Below are positions 12,001 through 17,192 of a stretch of 64,000 nt of DNA, one piece after another (the first letter of the stretch is position 1; every line of letters begins with the position of its first letter). Source of the stretch: Ensifer sp. Root278 (GTDB lineage Bacteria; Pseudomonadota; Alphaproteobacteria; Rhizobiales; Rhizobiaceae); the NCBI RefSeq assembly GCF_001429285.1, contig NZ_LMJJ01000008.1:138444-202443 (forward strand), given 5' to 3'. The position numbers and the translations under genes were made by a program. The notes beneath the pieces are model-generated. The model made no database searches and was not told the origin of the DNA. It saw only the letters and a program-made list of their open reading frames with translations.

Positions 12001-12171
12001 TTTGTCGACCCAACGGCTTGGACACAGGTCGGAGATCATGCCGCCAAGACTTCAGGCGCCGGTGAGAATGATGCGGATACGAGTGAGCAAGAAGTGTTGA
12101 ACGGCATAATCGAGTGGGAGGCCCGAAAGGGACTGCTTTCTCGACTGGTCAGTCTCTTTGGAGGGCGCTAG
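1..12171 (+). CDS. Giant multidomain calcium-binding surface/secreted protein with C-terminal metzincin motif (5' end outside window)
   Basis: The frame is open from base 1 without an initiation context, so the gene starts upstream; 4,056 residues are visible. Modules in order (residues counted from the window start): beta-helix/haemagglutinin-like repeats (about 1-800); two EF-hand or dockerin-like loops (DWNGDGTIDQDD and DTNGDGVINFAD, about 810-840); Calx-beta-like segments (about 1020-1420); seven copies of a 'GF-x-x-GQ' beta module (about 1440-2260); RTX nonapeptides such as GGAGNDTIYG (about 2380-3280); two laminin-G/concanavalin-like modules (about 3380-3740); and a metzincin-like domain with HEMGHEAGLVH (11605-11637) and a following 'GGVM' resembling a Met-turn. 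The end is a short amphipathic LLSRLVSLFGGR. RTX and EF-hand loops imply folding with extracellular calcium. The five genes behind it look like its exporter (inference). Proteins of this size in Rhizobiales and Planctomycetes often start with an LEPR-XLL sorting domain, which cannot be checked here. Confidence 0.9.
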   Translation, partial: GITHYNFFRPDSGLPEELSRGVFGTGNTPIASTYDFRGIDPATGNRTLPGLQAGAVTSGGDIIVAAANPDPGATTINVLGITEITGNGDIDVVTNGYIALSEKTGDMRVERIKSTASDVLLYSPRRIIDARGLTEGDVEADVAGRNITMAAGVGLFNPNHAQVAAQVLNPTLLDINSPLGGIGLPTDFLEINVDIRNGVGGLGVLRAFDTTADSTLGIFLDEVVGDLLVHTVHTTRDISLRTVSGSILDARNNGAGDDFADLLGQSIDLDANGGGSIGAFNNDLEIDSSRGSSNDDVALEADNNIYLAEAPVNPGESAGNLRLVLAHTYDGDIRITVRETGVQGENLDLLHSGSARFSEDGATFPTFQADAERLIPHGQIFAEKGNVQLRVGDNVTLDSNSEILAAKRIDIYGDVTAFDEAITLLANADIGFGSVMLLRGRIIANAAVTPGNKTNGTPVGTAAPKTTAPHPTNLTWIFGNTDVDTIQFGDPSGAGGTNSQGSPGYIFLGSKTRAYGSQNLDPTNADGEDRFTVYYLQDTATQTSPNMTTAAEHTLTLDGVSGSDLYEVYTLGSNNPGLGSAGTDFNRNYVINVLDTGRSNDGVDALNVYGYNSAFNGKDGDGNKPIDDIFLLRGANYLPHETADRPAYVAMVYGQPTTYADTIEDNEPSNESARINYDTALNGRVTVEGLGGNDNFYSDDTTAIVSLQGGAGDDSFQIGQIFGNKRTDDPENGVTPFFGGGLLAQDVFPDMVATTRGWLSPGISAPLVAQGGTGNDEFRVYSNQAELRLEGDDNNDLFIVRAFAIAAVANQDWNGDGTIDQDDLPAVTLDTNGDGVINFADADSTPDDYTDDVIVRDDQGVAMPIIGLGFSVARAPDIRAGGGEDEVQYNVNAPVSVDGGTGFDKLVILGTEFADDFAITERGIFGAGLNVRYTTIEVVEVDGLEGDDEFFVQSTAFGVAYRVIGGLGSDTINVTGDVTEDIVTRELEGASGAVDHLVTSGDALYDGVLVDGFDYNVASGEEGIIRIDETGGFTAVREGGPVNVDSYTVKLAIAPLAGQVVYVTVSAARSPQEEEDGTLLNPAPLPNGLGDTVWLSTVNPGGTVTDSDFQHVVMVNGVPQIIKDRAVVLRFDSSNWMNPQMVYVYAPDDPRAEGDRVVVIQHSVISDLSGVDTNVIDIDAEYPDGDPFDAADVRNVEVLVRDNDTPGIYVTEVAPGTNIEDGRSLVIEGSPTTQLTDEILVQLSTAPEVGDIIVVKLFLNEASDEDIQIFDVDDPTNIFNSVGDRMYKHADGYWRLTFDHTNWDDPVRIGVQARDDIPREDPHTAVIYFQRDDVLTTDADHDYVFPNLRSGPGYVDIEVIDNDTAGAVVLESGGTTLLNADGSDTDDYTIRLTKAPSTTVQVAIVTDGLADVVSVNGVAVTPGSGYTVIGGLRPTQIFDGNLVFSNDGFNGKITRGTGADLGSFVDEGFFVGQQIRVGNAGGNSGDYYITAIDTVDGKFIKVDRTFGTGGQLADVILSDLASDGAFTGNIQFHTVIEDGTPTYRMTIAGLADDADGWLAYGFLEGQWIRVFDAADNVIGNFKIAIIRGENDTKDATIQITSENAGLLPVGSTLAGVKVLRTAAVATFNPGNYYIQQTVVLQADDNYDIPVTREGVKVFPASGHYLSKLRGPLAVEGGPTGADRSLENGLKLPGEADDFLIAIGAQPPESQQIDVLNIFNDTSKEDVDGVMTQTTLTGFNMADDLSLGLGVTGDPTFGESGFFPGGISFGKISVGSDGQFGTNATQSTIEVVNLMLGEGNDGLVIQGTLDPAPSVQVTNNFTVTPNGSNGGTIVRAGFDWKSMGFLVGQTVKIAGQVGTWTVVAINDALIDPLHPEEGADPNDNSILVLSGPSLAGVASGALTITAIDKDVITVNKSVDVAQTIAGGIIVRTDGGSWTGFAVGDFITIDEDFAKGEYQIVSIVGSTMRVTGGQLALVSDAPRTINRINPVTDAILQTVVTDVSIDPTYTGGIVTRQDDIKWADEGYLAGHLITMVDENGKRDFRIIEISDDGFSLKLEGALLATQNDAVKSFYVQGAHGGLTLVHGGGNMYIESAGKMNIASGGGGSIVVTRLDGRDWSEDRYQVGQVIQLEGETYTRTILAIVDATLPAPPNSALTWGDLSALVLSAPNTHMGQGAGVSLAADAFNSYAERSLHVAEARTITASGTMNVATNSLTRSAGSWQADGFYVGQKVYVSGYAGPFTIQALTAAVMTLQNVALTPATGVQLTVFGYDTTLDGGKRVGGDYIKVNGGAGPNSPLVIYGDTSQDGIWYSGQAHNVLGMEFGEKPFDPFPQLQDGENEDDEWVFPLANPYKLAGNDVIDASALFAGVGGGSLPSVGLTIYGGAGNDTIYGSQAGDHLAGGSGDDLIIGNRGVDHIYGDSGVNVNIFTRQLFIDTVDNSPLPSANPNTDTNGTTIKPVKSAVRDLMQAGRDLIFGDGASHLGYGPSAVAAAGVLGDFDDIIFADHGVIEMFVDDPNLPSGLKQRIQTTELVLVTAIKSAELQNGADDIVFGGLDRDVIVGGAGHDMLDGDQQDDRIFGDNVYLTRQGGADGNLLDDTFSKRFQTLAGALLYSRTDRPIPAGFGTVTGDNSGLLLVDGIARRYRDPDGAPWWSEYAVDYATLHTFAFDQGAAGVGSFGNDYIAGSEGHDEIFGQLGNDVIQGDGGIELAFAGTSHVGASRTSGGVVEPIGPLTVIASFAAASDGQDYIEGGGGDDQLFGGLGQDDLVGGSSSFFSLTDANARPDGDDYIFGGTGGEIDRNDLDLPGDGTLAAARYARDADTMVGDNGNIVRIVGINGLDINPNGLANQQLYVRYNYDVNDPARAGAERIVVRGVHLLDYTPGGPDFRPDLFSKTNPNDAAYRNEFGLWAKNDIGGHDEFHGETGDDIAYGGGGHDRMFGDAENDDLIGGWGNDWISGGTGQDGILGDDGRIFTSRNSATYAEPLYGVLALLATDPDTRTSQGDVLNEFIYTPGQVQTETINIGGQLKKSVDLTPYNLKPNAQGADDPLFDANVVDDIIFGGLGDDFIHGGAGDDAVGGGEALPLSYTQRFENGVVVGLVRTDFTRPWNPGDILRFGADTDPWNAPKPVQSKLGEFFLYDEYDPRRTILFNADGTAWKSGAAPTQFQYFLNLVDNEGPLVNGAIAFSPNGTPIAFADRNTDGSDAIFGDLGNDWIVGGTGRDHIYGGWGNDLMNADDVLSTNGWMNDQPETHPVYEDRVFGGAGLDILIGNTGGDRLIDWVGEFNSYLVPFAPFGIATVSRQVPPQLFDFLYAQAFSDGVDITRTADTGSVNGSDQYSHVSQFQGGVEGELGLVTQKDHGIWQDQTGGPTDPQPGNIPGGRRDVLRTADFNDGTLDVFAADQGKFSVSSGMMSVESETSWGQAAAVFYADQYLPIYFEISAKITAQKPLAGWKANAYVIFDYHSPTDFKWAGINISNDKIEMGYRDASGWHQVAQSNKPVQLKAGITYDVLVAVNGTNVTVTVAGVNWFGYTFAPRIEDGVPVGLNRGLVGAGNDGSKSKVDNFSVQILPPNLSLDYTDNFDATSRFPMSGTAATGWTVAGGRFVGAAGASISTFNLGTKLRADSYLELEAKLLTAGTGGIVFDSYGPNDYKFVALDVANDKVLVGHVSAKGGYKVDQSFSRVLDVGVDYTLKVIFKGAAVSIQVNGGLVGTYGFNAALVDGGFGTMSRVGSSSFDRFLIRTNDPAFNTSTNLLAATGDTTVAGGEITRGQALSVLDDAVALWAKSGLLDASTLARLGTIDLQIVDLEGDRLAEAVFGAIRIDRNAAGRGWFVDLTPQDNEEYSLVDGKWQAIGGGPAAGRFDLLSVLLHEMGHEAGLVHSADDAVGGVMAETLEVGERRLPLPATQSETRNDAQVFDEELGLFVTPTERRLMKLAGISASDLHVPGVSEANETAAASGWAGSGRGALAAAWQPATGGGDGIVRFGSSDEKSWVFDEATGTFVDPTAWTQVGDHAAKTSGAGENDADTSEQEVLNGIIEWEARKGLLSRLVSLFGGR
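2428..2520 (+). other. Paired EF-hand/dockerin-like calcium loops inside the giant protein
   Basis: Two 12-residue Asp-rich loops lie about 15 residues apart in the giant protein. They read DWNGDGTIDQDD and DTNGDGVINFAD and match the DxNxDGxIxxxD pattern of EF-hand and type I dockerin repeats. They occur well before the RTX block, so the protein appears to carry at least two kinds of calcium site. Function is inferred from the motif only. Confidence 0.65.
4330..6775 (+). repeat. Seven degenerate copies of a 'GF-x-x-GQ' beta module
   Basis: Within the giant protein, seven segments share the pattern Ile-x-Arg, a Trp or hydrophobic anchor, Gly-Phe-x-x-Gly-Gln, Ile-x-Val, then Tyr-x-Ile and a final Leu-rich strand. 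Approximate starts are 4330, 4627, 5479, 5770, 6024, 6307 and 6610. Examples are DEGFFVGQQIRVGNAGG, SMGFLVGQTVKIAGQVG and ADGFYVGQKVYVSGYAG. Spacing is irregular and the copies are divergent, so this is old duplication. The pattern resembles beta modules I associate with some phage tail proteins, but I cannot assign a named family with confidence. Confidence 0.7.
7135..9830 (+). repeat. RTX-type glycine/aspartate nonapeptide repeat region
   Basis: Clusters of GGxGxDxΦx nonapeptides are seen, for example GGAGNDTIYG, GGSGDDLIIG, GGAGHDMLDG, GGGGDDQLFG, GGTGQDGILGDDG and GGAGDDAVGGG. They are separated by longer non-repeat stretches rather than forming one continuous roll. Such repeats bind calcium and fold outside the cell in RTX proteins. 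Here they sit in a protein whose adjacent genes do not include the ABC transporter usual for RTX export. Confidence 0.85.
11281..11763 (+). other. Metzincin-like zinc protease domain in the giant protein
   Basis: The segment contains LLHEMGHEAGLVHSADD followed by GGVMAETL. HExxHxxGxxH (11605-11637) is the zinc motif of metzincins such as matrixins and serralysins, and the Met in GGVM could serve as the Met-turn. About 100 residues upstream resemble the N-terminal half of a short matrixin-like fold: an Ala-rich helix, then IVDLEGDRL and an Ile-Asp-rich strand. The catalytic Glu and three His are all present. Whether it is an active, self-processing or purely structural domain is unknown. Confidence 0.7.
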
Positions 12172-12206
12172 CGTGCGAGTAAACTGTCTGGCCACCGCGT
12201 GCCGGC

Positions 12207-14081
12207 ATGACTGATCACATTGCCAGGGAATATGCACCACCGCCCCCGGTCGAAGGCCCGGGGGCGGTGAATTACGCTATTTTGGATCAAGCGCTCTGGC
12301 AAAAGTTCCGCAATGCGACCGAGCCAGACGAATTCATGGAGACGTGGCTGGCCATACTCTGCCGGCAGATCTATGGCGTGGCCAGCGGCATGGTCATGCT
12401 CGGGGAACCGGACACCGGGCCCTACACGCCGATCGCCTTCTGGCCGGAAAGGGCCGCCGACGAGGGATTGACGGCCGCCGCTGAGAGGGCGCTGAGCCAA
12501 CGCCAGGGCATCTCCACCGGAACGACCGGTAGCCGTATGGTGCAACTGATCGCTTCGCCGTTGATCGTCAACGAGCGCTTGTATGGCGCCTGCGCGCTTT
12601 CGCTTTCCGTCGAGCCTGCTGCCATCAACGCGGTGATGCGCAAGGTGCAATGGGCCTCCGGCTGGGTCGAGGTCCTGCTCAGGCGCCAGCTCCAAGTCGA
12701 AAACGAAGAAATCAGCGAACGCAACAGGCTGGCCTTCGACATGCTTGCCGCGGTGATCGAGGCAAAAGGTTTCGCCGAAGCGGCCACCGCGCTCGTGACG
12801 GAACTCGCCATGCGGCTTGCCTGCGACCCTGTCAGCGTCGGTTTCGTCCGCGGACGGCGATGTCGTGTCGCGACGGTCTCGCATGCGGCAGGCTTCGGCA
12901 ACAAGGTAAACATCATTCGCGACATCGGCGCGGCGATGGACGAGGCTGTCGATCAGCGCGCCATCGTTCTCTACCCGCCGCAGGAGCACTGGGAGTATCG
13001 TGTCCTTCGGGCGCACGAAGAGCTGGTCGAGACGCACAAGTGCGGAGGCGTGCTGACGATCCCCCTGCAATCTGGGCATCAGATCGTGGGCGCCCTGACG
13101 CTGCAGCGCCCACGCGGCAGTGCCTTCGACGAGACGACCGTTGACCTGTGCGATGCAGTGGCAGCGGTCGTCGGACCGGTGCTTGAGGAAAAACGCCGCA
13201 ACGACAGGAACGTCTTGGTGAAGCTTTGGGAGGCCGCCGGCAACCAGTTGCGGCGCCTGCTGGGCCCAGGCTATTTCGGCCGCAAGCTCGCGACGCTGAT
13301 CGCCGTCATCCTGGCCGCCTATTTCAGCGTGGCCACGACGGAATACTCCGTCACGTCTTCGGCCGTCGTTCGCGGTACAATCCAGCGAACGGTCGTGGCG
13401 CCATTCAACGGCTATGTATCCAGCCAGTCGGCAAGGGCCGGCGAAGTGGTCAAACAGGGGCAGATCCTGGCGCAGCTCGACGACCAGGATCTGACACTGG
13501 AACGGCTTCGGCTGACGACCACCCGACAGCAGAAGACGACCGAATATGACCGGGCGCTGATGCAGCACGAACGGGCCGAGGCGCTCATCGTCAAGTCGCA
13601 GATCGATCAGGCCGACGCCCAGCTCGCTTTGATCGACGAACAGCTCAAGCGCACCCGGCTGCTCGCTCCCTTTGACGGCTATGTCGTCAACGGCGACCTC
13701 AGCCAGTCGATCGGCGCTGCGGTCGAGCGCGGGCAGGAGCTCTTTACGGTCGCACCGCTCAAGTCCTATCGCGTCATCCTCGAAGTCGATGAAAGCGACA
13801 TTGACGATGTCGAGATCGGCCGCCAGGGAGTCCTGCGAGTTTCCGCGCTTCCGCAGGAGCCGCTCACCTATCGAATCGAGCAGATCACCGCGATTTCCAC
13901 CCAGAAGGAGGGACACAATTTCTTCAAGGTCGAAGCAGCGCTGGATCATCTGAGCGATCGGCTTCGGCCTGGCATGGAGGGCATTGCCAAGACCTCCGTC
14001 GACGAACGGCTCCTGATCCGCGTTTACACCGACAAGATGGTGCAATGGGCCTATCTCGCCGCGTGGCGCTGGATGCCGTGA
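12207..14081 (+). CDS. GAF-domain/HlyD-type membrane adaptor fusion protein
   Basis: 624 residues. Two GAF-like regions (about 45-155 and 180-330) lie on the cytoplasmic side of a single membrane segment (about 360-376, LATLIAVILAAYFSVA). This is followed by a HlyD/RND-adaptor half: a lipoyl-like hairpin (VVAPFNGYVSSQSARAGEVV), a short coiled coil, the second lipoyl half (LLAPFDGYV) and a beta-barrel. HlyD proteins bridge an inner-membrane exporter to the periplasm. An N-terminal GAF sensor is not part of the usual T1SS design. It starts 35 bases after the giant gene and 10 bases before the M50 gene, so it is surely cotranscribed. The ATG is not preceded by a strong Shine-Dalgarno sequence. 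Domain calls rest on sequence pattern; the first GAF is the least certain. Confidence 0.85.
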   Translation: MTDHIAREYAPPPPVEGPGAVNYAILDQALWQKFRNATEPDEFMETWLAILCRQIYGVASGMVMLGEPDTGPYTPIAFWPERAADEGLTAAAERALSQRQGISTGTTGSRMVQLIASPLIVNERLYGACALSLSVEPAAINAVMRKVQWASGWVEVLLRRQLQVENEEISERNRLAFDMLAAVIEAKGFAEAATALVTELAMRLACDPVSVGFVRGRRCRVATVSHAAGFGNKVNIIRDIGAAMDEAVDQRAIVLYPPQEHWEYRVLRAHEELVETHKCGGVLTIPLQSGHQIVGALTLQRPRGSAFDETTVDLCDAVAAVVGPVLEEKRRNDRNVLVKLWEAAGNQLRRLLGPGYFGRKLATLIAVILAAYFSVATTEYSVTSSAVVRGTIQRTVVAPFNGYVSSQSARAGEVVKQGQILAQLDDQDLTLERLRLTTTRQQKTTEYDRALMQHERAEALIVKSQIDQADAQLALIDEQLKRTRLLAPFDGYVVNGDLSQSIGAAVERGQELFTVAPLKSYRVILEVDESDIDDVEIGRQGVLRVSALPQEPLTYRIEQITAISTQKEGHNFFKVEAALDHLSDRLRPGMEGIAKTSVDERLLIRVYTDKMVQWAYLAAWRWMP

Positions 14082-14091
14082 GGGCGCGGAC

Positions 14092-16239
14092 ATGGAACGG
14101 TCCTACTTCAGTTCATCCTGGTACCGCGTCGCGCAACTGAAGCTGAAGCTGCGCGGCCATGTACGCATCCATCGCACGGTCTTTCGTGATCAGCTCTGGT
14201 ACGTGCTGCAGGACCGGACATCCGGGCGTTTCCACCGCTTCACGCCCGAGACCTATCTCATCATCAGCCTGATGGATGGCCACCGGACGATGCAGGCGAT
14301 CTGGGACATCGCCTGCGACAAGCTCACCGACAAGGTCGTGACCCAGGATGAGGTCATCCAGCTTCTCGGGCAGTTGCACGCGGCGGACGTCCTGTTCGGC
14401 AATGTTCCACCCGATATCAATGAAATCGCCGAGCGCGGCAAGAAGGCGCGCAATCGCAAGCTCTTGATGAGTTTCGGCAATCCCCTCGCCATTCGCTTCG
14501 GCCTTCTCGACCCGAACGAGTTTCTGAACGCCACCGCCATTGTCGGCCGGGTGCTGTTCTCATGGTTCGGCGCGCTCGTCTTCATCTGTCTTGTCGCCTA
14601 TGCCGGCGTTCTTGCCGGCATGAATTGGAACGCGCTGACCGCCAACGTGACCGACCGCGTTCTGTCAACGTCGAACCTCTTCCTGATGCTGATCGCCTAT
14701 CCGCTCATCAAGACCCTGCATGAGCTAGGGCACGCCTACGCAGTCAAGCGATGGGGCGGCGACGTCCACGAGGTCGGTGCGATGATGCTGGTCTTCATGC
14801 CGGTCCCATATGTCGATGCATCCGACAGTCTGGCTTTTGCCAGCAAGTGGCAACGCGCCCTCGTCGGTGCCGCCGGCATTTTCGTGGAAATGACGCTTGC
14901 CGCGGTCGCCCTCATCGTATGGGTCAATGCGGAGGAGGGGCTCGTGCGGGCCTTCGCCTTCAACGTCATGCTGATCGGCGGCGTGTCAACCGTGCTCTTC
15001 AACGGCAACCCGCTTCTGCGCTTCGACGGTTACTACGTCCTGAGCGATCTTCTGGAGATACCCAACCTCGCGAGCCGGGCCAATAAATATCTCGCCTATC
15101 TCGTTCAGCGCTACGCCTTCAAGATCGGCTCGGTCAACTCGCCGGCGACGGCGCCTGGGGAGGAGTTCTGGTTCGTTCTCTACGGCGTCTCGGCGTTCTT
15201 CTACCGCCTTGTGGTCACTGGCGCGATCATCGCGCTCGTCAGTCAGAAGTTTTTCATCGTCGGTACCTTGCTCGCCATCTGGGCGCTCATTCTGATGTTT
15301 GCAGTGCCGCTGGCAAAGGCTTTCTGGTTCCTGCTGACGAGCCCGCTCCTGCGGCGAAGCCGGGGCCGCGCATTCGCGGTGGTCGGCTCCGTCCTCGCCG
15401 CAGTCGCGCTGGTAGTCTTCGTGCTGCCCATTCCGCACGCGACTGTCGTGCAGGGGATCGTATGGTTGCCAGGCGATGCGATCGTCCATGTTCAGACCGA
15501 TGGTACGGTCGATGAAATCACCGCCGCACCCGCCGCCGAGGTCAAGGCTGGCGATCCACTGATCCGGCAGGAGGATCCGCTGCTGGCGGCGCGCGTCGAA
15601 CTGCTGCAACTGCGTGTCGCCGAGCTCCAACGGCGTCTTACCAAGCAGGATCTGTCGGATCTTGCCCATGCGAGCATGGTCAAGGAGGAACTGCGGCTTG
15701 CTCGTGCCGATCTCGACCTGGCACGGCAAAGGCAGGAGAATTTGATCGTCCGAGCACCATCGAGCGGCACGCTGATCCTGCCCGACGATCGCGACCTGCC
15801 GGGCAAGTTCGTGCAACGTGGCAAGGTGATCGCCTACGTTGCGCACTTCGACAAGCCAACCATTCGGGTCATCGTCCCGGAGGAGGACGCCGACCTTGTC
15901 CGCTCGCAAACACGGGACGTAAGTCTGCGCTTCGTTGAGGATTTTTCGAAGATCTACAGGGCGGTTGTTGTCCGCGAGGTTCCGGCGCTAACCGACACAT
16001 TGCCCAATGCGGCGCTCAGCACCGCCGGCGGCGGCGCCATTACGCTCGACCCCCGCGACACGTCACAGCGGCGGGTGCTTGCCAATCTTTTGCATCTCGA
16101 CCTGATGCTGACCGAGAGCCCGACCGTGCCTCGAATAGGTGGACGTGTCTTTGTGAGGTTCTCTCACGGGTCCTCGCCCGTCGCCAGTAGAATTTATCGT
16201 TCAACGCGGCAGATATTCCTGCGTTTATTTAAAGTTTGA
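14092..16239 (+). CDS. PqqD-like / site-2 (M50) protease / HlyD-like fusion membrane protein
   Basis: 715 residues. Residues about 20-105 look like a PqqD-type winged helix (TSGRFHRFTPETYLIISLMDG). A polytopic membrane region follows with the M50 zinc motif HELGH (210-214) and the third-ligand motif LLRFDGYYVL (Asp312). Further membrane helices come next, then a periplasmic HlyD-like part with two lipoyl half-motifs (about 465-500 and 555-600) around a short coiled coil. M50 proteins cut within or near membranes. This family, with a C-terminal adaptor-like domain, is seen beside export genes for modified or very large proteins. It is packed between the GAF-HlyD gene and sapC-like gene of one operon, suggesting processing or channel assembly for the giant protein (inference). 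The zinc ligands are intact. Confidence 0.88.
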   Translation: MERSYFSSSWYRVAQLKLKLRGHVRIHRTVFRDQLWYVLQDRTSGRFHRFTPETYLIISLMDGHRTMQAIWDIACDKLTDKVVTQDEVIQLLGQLHAADVLFGNVPPDINEIAERGKKARNRKLLMSFGNPLAIRFGLLDPNEFLNATAIVGRVLFSWFGALVFICLVAYAGVLAGMNWNALTANVTDRVLSTSNLFLMLIAYPLIKTLHELGHAYAVKRWGGDVHEVGAMMLVFMPVPYVDASDSLAFASKWQRALVGAAGIFVEMTLAAVALIVWVNAEEGLVRAFAFNVMLIGGVSTVLFNGNPLLRFDGYYVLSDLLEIPNLASRANKYLAYLVQRYAFKIGSVNSPATAPGEEFWFVLYGVSAFFYRLVVTGAIIALVSQKFFIVGTLLAIWALILMFAVPLAKAFWFLLTSPLLRRSRGRAFAVVGSVLAAVALVVFVLPIPHATVVQGIVWLPGDAIVHVQTDGTVDEITAAPAAEVKAGDPLIRQEDPLLAARVELLQLRVAELQRRLTKQDLSDLAHASMVKEELRLARADLDLARQRQENLIVRAPSSGTLILPDDRDLPGKFVQRGKVIAYVAHFDKPTIRVIVPEEDADLVRSQTRDVSLRFVEDFSKIYRAVVVREVPALTDTLPNAALSTAGGGAITLDPRDTSQRRVLANLLHLDLMLTESPTVPRIGGRVFVRFSHGSSPVASRIYRSTRQIFLRLFKV

Positions 16240-16350
16240 CTGGACACGAAGTCTAATAAAGTGTTCGATCAAATTAGCCTGAGTAAAAATCTGGCGATTG
16301 TCTTTTAGAATACCTGAGTGGCACTTACAAGATACTGGAGGGAAACCACC
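16240..16350 (+). promoter_or_regulatory. AT-richer leader before the SapC gene, possible internal promoter
   Basis: This 111-base gap is the longest in the 1-20049 gene train and is markedly AT-richer than its surroundings (for example tctaataaagtg and gagtaaaaatc). It ends in a clear Shine-Dalgarno (ctggaggg) before the SapC ATG. An internal promoter or processing site would let SapC, SecA-like and adaptor genes be expressed apart from the giant gene. No convincing -35/-10 pair can be named. Confidence 0.3.
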
Positions 16351-17172
16351 ATGACAGCGCAACTTCTTTTCTATCAAGACGTGCATCCTGTCTCGGCCGA
16401 TCGCCATAAGGATGTGTCAATTAAAAGCGGAACTTCATACAAGTTCGCAAAAGAAGTGAACTCGGTTCCGGTGACGGCCATCGAATTTGCTCAGGCCGCC
16501 GCCGAATATCCGATCGTCTTTGCCGGCACGGACGACACGGTGACACCTGCGGTGGTTCTCGGCGCCCAGCAGACGCAAAACCTCTTCGTCGGCGACGACG
16601 GTGCCTGGCTCGGCAAATATGTGCCGGCGTTCGTGCGCCGTTATCCGTTCGTGTTCTCAACGGACCGCAGCGGCAGGACGTTCATCCTTCACATCGACGA
16701 AAGTTTCGACGGCTTCAATCGCGAAGGCCGCGGCGAGCGCCTGTTCGACAGCGAGGGACAGCAAACCCAATACCTGAAGAGCGTGCTTGGCTTCCTGCAG
16801 GACTATCAGGCAAGGCACCAGCGAACCCGCCAGTATTGTGAGCGGTTGAAATCACTGGGGCTGCTGCAGCCGATGCAGGCCCAGTTCAACCTCAACAGCG
16901 GCGAACGCCGGTCGCTTTCCGGGTTCATGACGGTCAACCGTGAAAAGCTGAAAGCGTTGGCAAGCGAAGACCTGCAGGCCATGTTCACCAATGACGAGCT
17001 GGAATGCACGTACCTGCATCTTCACTCGCTCAGGCATTTCTCCAGCATGCTGGAGCGCATGCCCGAAGCCGTGGATGCTGCCGGTAAGGGAGACGCTCCG
17101 CCCGCCGTACCGAAACAGCCGAAGAACTACCGGAACGGCCAAGATGCGCCCGTCGAGGAAGCGAGCGCCTAA
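16351..17172 (+). CDS. SapC-family protein
   Basis: 273 residues. The sequence matches the SapC family (about 250 residues) throughout: an early FAKEVNSVPVTAIEF block, then YPIVFAG, GKYVPAFVRRYPFVF and the conserved FDSEGQQTQYLKSVLGFLQD helix, with a variable charged tail. The family is named for a gene of the Campylobacter fetus surface-layer locus, where it neighbours the S-layer export genes; its biochemical role is unknown. I chose the ATG at 16351, not an in-frame GTG at 16318, because ctggaggg lies just upstream. There is no signal peptide, so it probably acts in the cytoplasm, perhaps on the export substrate. It is 20 bases from the SecA-like gene. Confidence 0.88.
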   Translation: MTAQLLFYQDVHPVSADRHKDVSIKSGTSYKFAKEVNSVPVTAIEFAQAAAEYPIVFAGTDDTVTPAVVLGAQQTQNLFVGDDGAWLGKYVPAFVRRYPFVFSTDRSGRTFILHIDESFDGFNREGRGERLFDSEGQQTQYLKSVLGFLQDYQARHQRTRQYCERLKSLGLLQPMQAQFNLNSGERRSLSGFMTVNREKLKALASEDLQAMFTNDELECTYLHLHSLRHFSSMLERMPEAVDAAGKGDAPPAVPKQPKNYRNGQDAPVEEASA

Positions 17173-17192
17173 GGCGGATTGGGCAAGCGACC

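Noticed and set aside
12168..14093. Minus-strand open frame of 641 codons fully opposite the GAF-HlyD gene
   Set aside because: The plus strand encodes a clear GAF/HlyD protein; the antisense product has no recognisable pattern.
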